From Alkalibacillus almallahensis (lineage in GTDB: Bacteria; Bacillota; Bacilli; Bacillales; Alkalibacillaceae), in contig NZ_JAASRU010000012.1 of the NCBI RefSeq assembly GCF_011761495.1, positions 1 through 64,000 on the forward strand: a stretch of 64,000 bases of DNA, given 5' to 3'. This document shows, piece by piece, positions 16,773 through 24,964 of the stretch. Positions within the stretch are counted from its first letter, which is position 1. Each line of letters begins with the position of its first letter. The notes beneath the pieces were generated by a model. That model did not search any database. It saw only the letters and a list, made by a program, of their open reading frames with translations, and was not told where the DNA came from. The position numbers and the translations under genes are program-made.

Positions 16773-18644
16773 ATGGCGCAAAAGTTACGGCAGCATCGTG
16801 AAATAATCATGGCTTTACTTGGTGGAGTATTGCTTGTCATCGCGTTTTTATCAGAATCTTGGGGAAGTCCTGCTTTGACGGCGGTGCTATATTTATTAAC
16901 ATTTGCAGTCGGTGGCTATTATAAAGCGAAAGAAGGTATTTTGGATTTAATCTATGATAAATCGTTGAATGTAGAAATTTTAATGATCATTGCAGCACTT
17001 GGGGCAGCATCGATTGGCCATTGGCATGAAGGTGCGATTTTAATTTTCATCTTTTCAGTTAGTGGTGCGATGGAAACTTATGCGAATCAAAAGAGTGAGC
17101 GTGACTTGTCAACATTGGTGGAAATGGCACCAGATAAAGCCAATCGATTGAATAATGATGATTCCGTAACCGTTGTTGCCTTAGAGGATTTAAATGTAGG
17201 TGATCGTGTCCTCGTTAAAGATGGTGAACGAGTGCCGGTGGATGGCGTGATTCTAAGTGGGCAAACAACAGTAGATGAGTCGCCCATTACAGGGGAATCG
17301 ATGCCTGTTGATAAAGCCTCAGGGGATGATGTTTTTAATGGCACAATGAACGGAACAGGATCTGTTGTGGTTGAGATGACAAAGCCGAATGAGGATTCGC
17401 TTTTTCAGAAGATGATTCGACTTGTTGAAGAAGCGAAGGAAAATCGACCGCCGACGCAGCAATTAATTGAGAAGATAGAAGGCCCTTACGTGGTGACAGT
17501 GCTTGTGGTTGTTGGCTTGATGTTATTGTCACCGTTTGTATTCGGTTTTAATTTTGAAGATGTATTTTATCGTGCGATGGTGTTACTTGTCGTTGCTTCA
17601 CCGTGTGCGGTTGTCGCATCGATTATGCCGTCATTATTGTCAGCAGTGAGTACGGGGGCTCGTAAAGGTGTCCTGACAAAAGGTGGCGTTTATCTCGAAC
17701 AATTGTCGAAAATGGCGGTTGTCGCATTGGATAAAACAGGGACGATTACGAAAGGCGAACCCGTTGTAACGGATTTTATGACGGCTGATGGGTTTGATGA
17801 TCGTGATGTGTTGCGTCATATTGTCGCAATTGAAAATCAATCGAGTCATCCACTGGCTGAAGCGATCGTACACTATGGTGATACTTATAATGTCCATGCC
17901 GATTTGGAAGTTGCTTATACTGAGAGCATCACAGGTCACGGCATTCAAGCAGGCGTGGCTGATGAGACTTGGTATGTCGGGAATGAAACGTTAATTGATA
18001 GATTAGGCCTAGTAAAAGATGATTTTCTAAACAGGAAAAAGACATTACAACAGGAAGGTAAAACGGTCATGTTTATCGCCAATGAGAAGGTGATAGCAGG
18101 TATGATTGCGGTGAAAGATGAGATTAGACCAGAAGCTAAGCAATTAATCGAAACCTTGAATGAACGTGGCGTTAAAACGGTTATGATTACGGGTGATAAC
18201 GATCAAACAGCACAGGCAATTAGTAAGGAAGCAGGGATTCATGAGTGGATTAGTGAATGTTTACCTGAACAAAAAGTACATGAAGTCGAACGGTTGCGAG
18301 ACACATATGGCTCGATTGCGATGGTCGGCGACGGCGTGAACGATGCACCAGCGATGGCAAAAGCTGACGTCGGAATTGCGATGGGCTCCGGTACAGATGT
18401 CGCAATTGAAACGTCGGATATTGTTTTAATGAATAATGAACTGAAAAATATTTCGATGACTTTTAAATTGTCGACTCGCTTGAATCGTATTGTGAAACAA
18501 AATCTTGTATTCTCTGTTACGGTGATTTTACTACTGATTGTCGCAAACTTTTCGCAGGGGCTGACCTTACCATATGGTGTCGTGGCACATGAAGGCAGCA
18601 CAATTCTCGTCATTTTAAATGGTCTGCGTTTATTAAAAGAATAA
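16773..18644 (+). CDS. pfeT: P1B-type metal-transporting ATPase (PfeT/ZosA-like)
   Basis: A 623-residue heavy-metal P-type ATPase. It lacks the N-terminal metal-binding domain, starts directly with membrane helices, and has an SPC motif in the transport helix (276-278), all typical of the P1B4 group that exports iron and sometimes cobalt or zinc. The phosphorylation site is DKTGT (Asp320), the actuator loop has TGES, and the hinge is GDGVND (about 518-523). The PerR box immediately upstream matches the peroxide/iron regulation of B. subtilis PfeT (formerly ZosA/YkvW). GAGGTGAG precedes the ATG. No terminator is visible before the repeat array downstream. Confidence 0.88.
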   Translation: MAQKLRQHREIIMALLGGVLLVIAFLSESWGSPALTAVLYLLTFAVGGYYKAKEGILDLIYDKSLNVEILMIIAALGAASIGHWHEGAILIFIFSVSGAMETYANQKSERDLSTLVEMAPDKANRLNNDDSVTVVALEDLNVGDRVLVKDGERVPVDGVILSGQTTVDESPITGESMPVDKASGDDVFNGTMNGTGSVVVEMTKPNEDSLFQKMIRLVEEAKENRPPTQQLIEKIEGPYVVTVLVVVGLMLLSPFVFGFNFEDVFYRAMVLLVVASPCAVVASIMPSLLSAVSTGARKGVLTKGGVYLEQLSKMAVVALDKTGTITKGEPVVTDFMTADGFDDRDVLRHIVAIENQSSHPLAEAIVHYGDTYNVHADLEVAYTESITGHGIQAGVADETWYVGNETLIDRLGLVKDDFLNRKKTLQQEGKTVMFIANEKVIAGMIAVKDEIRPEAKQLIETLNERGVKTVMITGDNDQTAQAISKEAGIHEWISECLPEQKVHEVERLRDTYGSIAMVGDGVNDAPAMAKADVGIAMGSGTDVAIETSDIVLMNNELKNISMTFKLSTRLNRIVKQNLVFSVTVILLLIVANFSQGLTLPYGVVAHEGSTILVILNGLRLLKE

Positions 18645-18684
18645 GAGATTAAGGGTTGGATAATAGGAGACGTTTGATTTCAAG

Positions 18685-18782
18685 TTTTCCATCGACTAGT
18701 TAAGGGATTCCATCGAGTTATGGATGTTTACCATCGACTTCAAATCGTTTTCCATCAAGTTATGCTAATTTACCATCATTTA
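18685..18782 (+). repeat. Array of five 21-bp-spaced CCATCGAG-type units
   Basis: The core CCATC begins at 18689, 18710, 18731, 18752 and 18773, exactly 21 bases apart each time. The extended core is TTTWCCATCGASTT with drift in the last two units; the remaining bases of each unit are not conserved. The array fills the gap between pfeT and the DUF418 gene and ends just before that gene's extended -10. The same core recurs at 25.8 kb. Confidence 0.85.
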
Positions 18783-18802
18783 GTCAGTTATTGGTAATGT
18801 CG

Positions 18803-18811
18803 TGTTATAAT
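18803..18811 (+). promoter_or_regulatory. Extended -10 promoter of the DUF418 gene
   Basis: TGTTATAAT is a perfect extended -10, 28 bases before the start codon. No good -35 is present; the last repeat unit of the array occupies the -35 region, so a factor bound there could act on this promoter. Confidence 0.55.
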
Positions 18812-18838
18812 GAACTCAAAAAAAGGGGAGCGAAAGTT

Positions 18839-19990
18839 ATGGAAGCGACGGGGAAACGTATTCAGGCGATTGATGCGATTCGAGGGTTCGCATTATTTGG
18901 GATTTTAATGGTCAATGTGCTGTCATTTAACTCACCCCATTTTTTGTATGGTGGAATTGATCGGTTTTATGATGGTGCAGGTAGTGGTTGGATTTTGGCA
19001 ATCATTGATATGTTGTTCCAAGCGAGTTTTTATCCATTATTTGCGTTGTTGTTTGGACTTGGTCTCGCGTTGATGGCGAGGCGTCTTGAAGAGCGACAAC
19101 CTGATCAGACGAAAAAGGTGCTTACGAGGCGAATGTTAGCTCTTGGATTATTTGGTTTATTACATGGGCTGCTTATTTGGTATGGCGATATTTTGTTAAC
19201 GTATAGCATTGTCGGTTTATTAACCATTCCATTAATACATAAATCAATTCGCACGCTTGTCACGTGGGCTGTCTCGATGCTGGGTAGTATCACCATTTTA
19301 ATGACGCTTATGAACTATGGCATGCGTGATTATTTAAGTACCTACCGTGATTCGCTTGCTATTCATCAGTCGATGACATTTTATAACGGCGATTACTCAG
19401 ATATTTTTTCCCGTAATTTAACCGATTGGCTTCTGATGTTTAGTCCGATACAAATTATTATTACGGTTCTCACGATTATGCCGATGTTTTTGCTGGGTGT
19501 GATCGTTGTGAAAGCTGGGTGGATTGATCAGCCACGGGAGAATATGAAGGCAATTCGTCAATGGTTGCTCATTTCAGGAATCATTTTCTTCCTATTTAAG
19601 ATTGCACCACATTTTATAGGGAACCCAGAATGGTTTGATTTCACGAAACAAAGTATTGGTGGATCGTTCTCGAGCTTCTTTTACTTTTTAGTTGGGATTG
19701 TAATCTTGCCTAAGTTAACAGTGACTTGGCTTGCGGCTGTTGGCAAATTATCGTTGACGAATTATCTAATGCAGTCGATTATAGCCTTCTTAGTCTTTTA
19801 TGGTGTTGGACTTGGCTTTTATGGTGACTTAACATTATGGCAGTTGGTCCTGTATGTACTGATCGTTTATAGTGTACAAATCTTGTTTAGTGTATGGTAC
19901 GTGAAGCGGTATCGGTTTGGACCTTTTGAATGGATTTACCGTTCACTAACATATGGTAAAGCACAATCTATGAAACAATCTTCTTCATAA
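18839..19990 (+). CDS. DUF418 (YeiB-like) multi-spanning membrane protein
   Basis: A 383-residue membrane protein starting with the family's typical IQAIDAIRGFALFGILMVN (about 8-26), followed by eight to ten hydrophobic segments and the LFGLGLALMARR and SLTNYLMQS motifs. These belong to the DUF418/acyltransferase-3-like group, whose substrates are mostly unknown. The start is ATG 18839 with GGGGAG eight bases upstream; a longer frame from 18791 overlaps the promoter. It is followed after 73 bases by two small membrane genes on the same strand that may share its transcript. Confidence 0.8.
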   Translation: MEATGKRIQAIDAIRGFALFGILMVNVLSFNSPHFLYGGIDRFYDGAGSGWILAIIDMLFQASFYPLFALLFGLGLALMARRLEERQPDQTKKVLTRRMLALGLFGLLHGLLIWYGDILLTYSIVGLLTIPLIHKSIRTLVTWAVSMLGSITILMTLMNYGMRDYLSTYRDSLAIHQSMTFYNGDYSDIFSRNLTDWLLMFSPIQIIITVLTIMPMFLLGVIVVKAGWIDQPRENMKAIRQWLLISGIIFFLFKIAPHFIGNPEWFDFTKQSIGGSFSSFFYFLVGIVILPKLTVTWLAAVGKLSLTNYLMQSIIAFLVFYGVGLGFYGDLTLWQLVLYVLIVYSVQILFSVWYVKRYRFGPFEWIYRSLTYGKAQSMKQSSS

Positions 19991-20063
19991 GTTTATCATG
20001 GTATTTTAAGTGAAAATTCGTTACAATATATGACGGAAAGATTGAAAAGAGTAGAGGTGCTTT

Positions 20064-20342
20064 ATGGCTGAAGTCAAGGGAAATGAAATGCTATCACGAT
20101 TGTTTACATTATTGATCGGTATTATGATTTTTGTCATGCTTAATATGAATGGAGAAGTGTTTCACCCGTTAATGACCGGTGAAGTCATGGAATTCTTTAT
20201 TATATTACTGCTAGTTTGCGGAACTATGTACATGGCAGTATTTATTGGAGATTTAGTTTCGAAAACAAAATATAACAAGATCATTCAATCGGTTGGTAGT
20301 ATTACGATCGCTATATATCTTGTTTATCTATTAATGACATAA
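20064..20342 (+). CDS. Small membrane protein, unknown function
   Basis: A 92-residue product with three hydrophobic segments (about 11-27, 40-63, 72-91) and a short basic loop (SKTKYNK). I do not recognise a family. AGAGGTG precedes the ATG. It is separated by 13 bases from the next small membrane gene, which has its own AAGGAG, so the two form an operon ending at the terminator at 20613. They may work together in the membrane, but the sequence says nothing about how. Confidence 0.6.
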   Translation: MAEVKGNEMLSRLFTLLIGIMIFVMLNMNGEVFHPLMTGEVMEFFIILLLVCGTMYMAVFIGDLVSKTKYNKIIQSVGSITIAIYLVYLLMT

Positions 20343-20355
20343 AGGAGCGAAGTTA

Positions 20356-20601
20356 ATGTCTGAATCAGCTCGAAAACTACTTATTTCAGAAATTATATTC
20401 TCATTTGGAACGATGTTATTTATCATTCTATATTTTATTGCTAGTAATGATTGGTATATGACGATTGCGCTACTGACAGGAAGTGTCATGCTTGGTTTAA
20501 TGTCAGCACGCCGTCTTGTTGAAGGAAGGAAAGGATTTGGGGCACTGATTGCAGCATTAGCTGTGTTTGTGTTCTTTAGTGCAATATTAGATTTTATTTA
20601 A
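20356..20601 (+). CDS. Small membrane protein, unknown function
   Basis: An 81-residue product with three hydrophobic segments (about 10-26, 30-50, 60-80) and an RRLVEGRKG loop between the second and third. I do not recognise a family. AAAGGAG lies ten bases before the ATG at 20356. It is the last gene of a short unit with the preceding membrane gene, and a strong intrinsic terminator follows after 11 bases. Confidence 0.6.
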   Translation: MSESARKLLISEIIFSFGTMLFIILYFIASNDWYMTIALLTGSVMLGLMSARRLVEGRKGFGALIAALAVFVFFSAILDFI

Positions 20602-20612
20602 AATGGTAGGGG

Positions 20613-20642
20613 CGCCTGAGTTAGTTAACTCAGGCGTTTTTT
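20613..20642 (+). terminator. Terminator after the two small membrane genes
   Basis: CGCCTGAGTT and AACTCAGGCG form a perfect 10-bp stem around AGTT, followed by six T residues. Confidence 0.95.
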
Positions 20643-20667
20643 AGGTTGGGTTGATATATTGATTGTT

Positions 20668-20810
20668 CGTATATACGGCGAACTATCTAGTTAATACGGC
20701 GCGATTATCATGGTATACGGCGGGACGTGCTGTTGATACGGCTCTTTTTAATTTTATACGGCGCTAGAGTAGTTTCATACGGCGCGATTGCTATTGTTTA
20801 CGGCGAAAAT
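20668..20810 (+). repeat. Array of seven TACGGCG units at 20-21 bp
   Basis: The core TACGGC starts at 20674, 20695, 20716, 20737, 20757, 20778 and 20799: steps of 21, 21, 21, 20, 21, 21. The commonest extended form is TTNATACGGCGCGATT. It lies between the terminator of the plus-strand genes and the convergent iron-binding-protein gene. The core is unrelated to the CCATCGAG arrays on either side, but the period is the same. The 20-base step breaks any reading frame, so it is not coding. Confidence 0.9.
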
Positions 20811-20874
20811 AAAAAAGCATTGAATCGGGGGTCTGATTCAATGCTTTTTCATTATATGTCATGTATTTGAATGC

Positions 20875-21879
20875 TTAGTTTAAAAGGTGTTCTTCTAAAT
20901 CTTCGAGCATCAATTTAGCAGCGCGAACGCCACCTGCTGTGTTCCAAATCGTGTCACTAACTTTATAAGCTTTATCGTTTTGAACAGCTTCTAAGTTGTT
21001 CCAAAGTGGATCATTAATCCATTCTTCTTCGACAGTCGATGCTTCACCATCACCTGTTTCGTAGGTGAAATAGAAGATCGCATCTCCATCCATTTCATCA
21101 ATCCGTTCTTTCGTGACGTTTTTCGCTGCGAAGTCATCTTTATCCTGTGATTCAGGTCGCTCTAAGCCAACCTCATCAATGATGATGCCTGAGAATGAAT
21201 CTTTATGATAGATACGAACATCTCCAGCCATGAAACGCACAATCGATACTTTGGTGTCTAGTTTATCATTAGCTTTTAAGTCTTCTGATAATTGATCAAC
21301 TTTCTGGTTGTAATTATCAAGTACTTCTTGACCTTTTTCAGGCATGCCAACCGCTTCAGCAATTAGTTCAAAGTTGACTTTCCAATCACCGCGTAGGGTT
21401 TCTTCAAAGACAGTAGGTGCAATTTGACTTAATGACTCATATTGGTCTTCTTGACGCATTTTATTACCGATAATTAAGTCTGGATCTAACTCGGCAATGC
21501 TTTCAAGTGAAATATCATTTTCCATACCTACGACATTAACGCCTTCCATGTCTTCTTCGATATGGTCATACCAAGGGTCGCCTGTCCATGATTGGACTGC
21601 TCCAACTGGTGTTATACCTAGTGCAAGCAGTGCTTCTGTACCATGATTGGTTAAAATCACGATATCTTCTGGTTGCCCTTCAATTTTAGTTTCACCCATA
21701 GCATGCTCGACAACGTAAGAATCGCCACTTCCTTCTGAGTCATTGTTGCCTTCTGATTCTTCAGATGATTCACTATCTCCGCCTTCATTTGTCGTTTCTT
21801 CTTCAGAATCCCCGCCTCCACAAGCAGCTAAGAAGAGTGTTAATGACACAAAAGCGAACAAAATAAGTAATTTCCTCAT
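20875..21879 (-). CDS. Iron-siderophore ABC transporter substrate-binding lipoprotein
   Basis: A 334-residue lipoprotein with a signal peptide (LLILFAFVSLTLFLAAC) and a lipobox ending LAAC, so it is anchored outside the membrane by its first mature cysteine. A Ser/Glu/Gly-rich acidic linker (about 22-52) precedes a FecB/TroA-type periplasmic-binding fold with VILTNHGTEALLALGITPVGA, DLIIGNKM and the C-terminal helix. It resembles YfiY/FeuA-type binding proteins for hydroxamate or citrate-type siderophores, with the ligand unknown. The start is ATG 21879 with AAAGGGG upstream. It diverges from the permease-ATPase operon, and a perfect Fur box precedes it. Confidence 0.9.
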   Translation of the reverse strand: MRKLLILFAFVSLTLFLAACGGGDSEEETTNEGGDSESSEESEGNNDSEGSGDSYVVEHAMGETKIEGQPEDIVILTNHGTEALLALGITPVGAVQSWTGDPWYDHIEEDMEGVNVVGMENDISLESIAELDPDLIIGNKMRQEDQYESLSQIAPTVFEETLRGDWKVNFELIAEAVGMPEKGQEVLDNYNQKVDQLSEDLKANDKLDTKVSIVRFMAGDVRIYHKDSFSGIIIDEVGLERPESQDKDDFAAKNVTKERIDEMDGDAIFYFTYETGDGEASTVEEEWINDPLWNNLEAVQNDKAYKVSDTIWNTAGGVRAAKLMLEDLEEHLLN

Positions 21880-21908
21880 GTGATAAACCCCTTTATATGT
21901 TGTTTTGA

Positions 21909-21923
21909 TGATAATGATTATCA
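21909..21923 (-). promoter_or_regulatory. Perfect Fur box upstream of the binding-protein gene
   Basis: TGATAATGATTATCA is an exact 7-1-7 Fur inverted repeat, 30 bases upstream of the lipoprotein start. It implies repression by Fur when iron is plentiful. Confidence 0.9.
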
Positions 21924-21972
21924 ATTACATCTATTATCATATATGCCTTTACTTAACCTGTCAATAAATAAT

Positions 21973-22009
21973 TGAAAATGACTTTCAATTAAATTGACAT
22001 TCATTATCA
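21973..22009 (+). promoter_or_regulatory. Two weaker Fur-like boxes before the siderophore permease operon
   Basis: TGAAAATGACTTTCA (21973-21987) and TGACATTCATTATCA (21995-22009) are imperfect 7-1-7 repeats, 54-90 bases before the first permease start. They sit in the shared divergent region and probably make both transcripts iron-responsive. Confidence 0.7.
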
Positions 22010-22062
22010 ATTAACGTAATATAGGACGTGAAAGAGAAGAGTGAGAAAGGTATATCTTCACG

Positions 22063-23061
22063 ATGTTAAAAAGCAATGCACTTAAAGGATTAGGACTTAT
22101 TATTGGTTTGGTGATCGTGCTCATACTTATGTGGGCGAGTGTTTTATATGGGTATACCGATATTACATCTCAAATGATCATCGATTCATTCACAAATTTT
22201 GATGAATCAAATGAACATTATATTATACAGGATAACCGAATACCTCGGTCTTTAATCGCTGCAGCTGTTGGTGCAAGTCTTGCCATTGCGGGAGCGATTA
22301 TGCAAGGACTAACGAATAACCCACTTGCTTCACCGACCATTTTTGGTGTGAACGCAGGAGCTAGTTTCTTTGTAGTATTCGGTGTAACCTTTTTAGGCAT
22401 TACATCATTACAATCATTTGCTTGGTTGGCATTTGCAGGTGCTGCAGTCGCATCGGTAACTGTTTATCTTTTAGGATCATTAGGTAGTGATGGGTTAACA
22501 CCGATTAAAATCACGTTAGCAGGTGCTGCGATTGCAGCGTTATTCTCATCCATGACGCAAGGGATGCTAGCGATGAATGAGACCGCGCTTGAACAGGTAT
22601 TGTTTTGGTTAACAGGATCTGTCCAAGGTCGTAGTTTAGAAATCTTAATGTCTGTCTTGCCTTATCTAATTGTCGGCTGGTTTGTCGCCTTATTATTAGG
22701 AAAGCATTTGAACGTCCTGGTTATGGGTGAGGAATTAGCTAAAGGGCTAGGCCAAAAAACGTACTTGATTAAATTAGCTGGTGCACTTGCCGTTGTTTTG
22801 TTATCTGGCGGTGCAGTGGCAATTGCTGGTCCAATTGGATTTATCGGAATTGTTATTCCCCATATTGCGCGGTGGTTTGCCGGCATTAGCTATTCATGGG
22901 TGATTCCATACAGTGCAATAATCGGTGCGATGTTACTTTTATTGGCGGATATTGCAGCACGATATGTTATTTATCCGCAGGAAGCCCCTGTTGGTGTGAT
23001 GATCGCGCTTGTTGGCGTTCCCTTCTTCATTTATATAGCAAGGAGGGGCATCAATGAATAA
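22063..23061 (+). CDS. FecCD-family siderophore permease, subunit 1
   Basis: A 332-residue integral membrane protein of the BtuC/FecCD family with about ten helices. Family signatures visible are RIPRSLIAAAVGASLAIAGAIMQGLTNNPLASP (about 59-91, spanning the conserved first helices) and the GPIGFIGIVIPHIARW cytoplasmic loop that contacts the ATPase. It would form a heterodimer with the next gene product. The stop overlaps the following start by eight bases, indicating coupled translation. Expression is likely Fur-controlled. A weak AAAGG lies upstream. Confidence 0.93.
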   Translation: MLKSNALKGLGLIIGLVIVLILMWASVLYGYTDITSQMIIDSFTNFDESNEHYIIQDNRIPRSLIAAAVGASLAIAGAIMQGLTNNPLASPTIFGVNAGASFFVVFGVTFLGITSLQSFAWLAFAGAAVASVTVYLLGSLGSDGLTPIKITLAGAAIAALFSSMTQGMLAMNETALEQVLFWLTGSVQGRSLEILMSVLPYLIVGWFVALLLGKHLNVLVMGEELAKGLGQKTYLIKLAGALAVVLLSGGAVAIAGPIGFIGIVIPHIARWFAGISYSWVIPYSAIIGAMLLLLADIAARYVIYPQEAPVGVMIALVGVPFFIYIARRGINE

Positions 23062-24106
23062 CAAACAATTTCCGGTTCGATTAGGAAAAGTATCCTTTTT
23101 AATTGATAAAAAATCATTCTATATTATATCCTTGCTAACAGTCTTAGCTATTGTGCTTATGATTGTAAGCTTAGGAATTGGCCAATTATTTATTTCACCA
23201 GTCGATGTCATTCGAGCAGTTATCGGCCAAGGCACAGAAATGGAAAACTTAGTTGTTAATTCATTTAGGATGCCGCGAATATTGCTTTCGATGTTAGCAG
23301 GTGCTGCACTTGCGATGTCAGGTGCGATTTTACAAGGATTGATACGTAACCCACTTGCATCACCCGATATTATTGGAATCACAGGTGGTGCCGCGTTAAC
23401 TACGGTGATCTTTTTAGCGATTTATACTGACCGTAGTAATACGTTAACAATGAGTATTCAGTGGTTACCGCTAGCCTCGTTTATTGGTGCAGTCGTTATT
23501 GGTTTCCTTGTTTATTTCTTATCTTGGAAAAACGGCCGCATCACGCCATTTCGCCTCGTTTTAATTGGTGTTGGTGTAGCAGCCGCAGCTGATGCTGTGA
23601 CGTCTCTTGTCATGATCTTAGGTCCGATTCATTCAGCTGCGAAAGCAACGATCTGGTTAACAGGTAGTGTGAACGGGACAAATTGGAATGAAATCGCGAC
23701 AATTGCACCTTGGGTTTTCGGTATTACCTTTATCCTGTTTATTTATGCTAGACGTTTAAATATGCAAGAACTAGGTGAGGACTTAGCAAAAAATGCTGGT
23801 CAATTAGTGCAACGTGATCGCTTCATGTTACTGCTATTAAGCACATCGCTTGCTGGTGGTGCGGTAGCGTTTGCTGGTGGTATTGGGTTTGTAGGTTTAA
23901 TGGCGCCACATATCGCACGGAAGATCATTGGTTCAGCGTTCGGCGCTTTAATTCCAGTCTCGGCTTTAGTTGGTGGAATGATTGTTGTCTTAGCTGACAT
24001 TTTAGGGCGTATGTTGTTTATGCCACTTGAGGTGCCAGTTGGTGTATTCACATCATTAATCGGTGCACCTTACTTTATATATTTATTATTTAAGAGCCAT
24101 AAATAA
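23054..24106 (+). CDS. FecCD-family siderophore permease, subunit 2
   Basis: A 350-residue second permease of the same family with about ten helices. It has the matching signatures FRMPRILLSMLAGAALAMSGAILQG and GGIGFVGLMAPHIARK. It starts inside the end of the first permease gene, with AGGAGG in the overlap (about 23041-23046). The pairing of two different FecCD proteins with one ATPase is typical of hydroxamate and catechol siderophore importers such as FeuBC or YfiZ-YfhA. Confidence 0.93.
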   Translation: MNNKQFPVRLGKVSFLIDKKSFYIISLLTVLAIVLMIVSLGIGQLFISPVDVIRAVIGQGTEMENLVVNSFRMPRILLSMLAGAALAMSGAILQGLIRNPLASPDIIGITGGAALTTVIFLAIYTDRSNTLTMSIQWLPLASFIGAVVIGFLVYFLSWKNGRITPFRLVLIGVGVAAAADAVTSLVMILGPIHSAAKATIWLTGSVNGTNWNEIATIAPWVFGITFILFIYARRLNMQELGEDLAKNAGQLVQRDRFMLLLLSTSLAGGAVAFAGGIGFVGLMAPHIARKIIGSAFGALIPVSALVGGMIVVLADILGRMLFMPLEVPVGVFTSLIGAPYFIYLLFKSHK

Positions 24107-24130
24107 TGGTTTTTGAGAGGGGTTTGTCTG

Positions 24131-24964
24131 ATGAAAGCCATTCAAACTGAACAGTTGTCACTCGGGTATAAAGATGAACTGGTAATAGAAGAGTTGGATC
24201 TAACCATTCCAAAAGGTGAAATCACTGCTTTTATTGGGAGTAATGGTTGTGGAAAGTCAACATTATTAAAATCACTTGCACGTTTATTAAAACCGAAAGA
24301 TGGATCGGTAGAACTAGCGGGTAAAGATATCGATAAGACATCAACTAAAGAAATCGCACGTCAATTGGCTATTATGCCTCAGTCACCGCAAGCACCAGAA
24401 GGTTTAACGGTTTTACAACTTGTGAAGCAAGGTCGTTATCCTTATCAAAGTTGGTATAAACAGTGGTCTGAAGAAGACGAAGATGCTGTTCAATATGCGC
24501 TTGATGTGACAGGTATTAAAGAATTTGAAGATCGTACGGTAGATTCTCTATCTGGTGGTCAGCGTCAACGTGCATGGATTGCGATGACTTTGGCTCAAGA
24601 TACAGATATCATTTTGCTCGACGAACCGACAACGTTCTTAGACTTAACGCATCAAATTGATATCTTAGATTTGCTTAGTGAACTTAATGAGCAAGAAGGT
24701 CGTACGATTGTAATGGTTCTACACGATTTGAATTTAGCTTGTCGTTATGCGGATCATATCGTTGCTATTCAAGGTAAAAGTGTTTTTGAGCAAGGTGATC
24801 CTGATGAAATTATTACGCCACAGTTGATTCATTCAGTATTTGGCTTACAATGCCAAGTAACGTGTGATCCAATTTGTGGTTCACCAATGTGCATCCCGTA
24901 CAGTAGACAACGGCAGGTGAAAGGTGCCAATCGTTATGCCGCACAACAAGTTCAAGCCAATTGA
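24131..24964 (+). CDS. Siderophore ABC transporter ATP-binding protein
   Basis: A 277-residue ATPase of the FecE/FhuC type. Walker A is GSNGCGKST (about 36-44), the Q-loop lies at AIMPQSP, the signature is LSGGQRQRAWIAM, and Walker B is IILLDEPTTFLDLTHQ, with the switch His in VLHDLN. The extended DLTHQ sequence is typical of iron-siderophore ATPases such as YusV. I chose ATG 24131 (GAGAGGGG eight bases upstream) over an in-frame start at 24113. Its end overlaps the next gene, so binding, transport and reductive release appear linked in one operon. Confidence 0.93.
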   Translation: MKAIQTEQLSLGYKDELVIEELDLTIPKGEITAFIGSNGCGKSTLLKSLARLLKPKDGSVELAGKDIDKTSTKEIARQLAIMPQSPQAPEGLTVLQLVKQGRYPYQSWYKQWSEEDEDAVQYALDVTGIKEFEDRTVDSLSGGQRQRAWIAMTLAQDTDIILLDEPTTFLDLTHQIDILDLLSELNEQEGRTIVMVLHDLNLACRYADHIVAIQGKSVFEQGDPDEIITPQLIHSVFGLQCQVTCDPICGSPMCIPYSRQRQVKGANRYAAQQVQAN

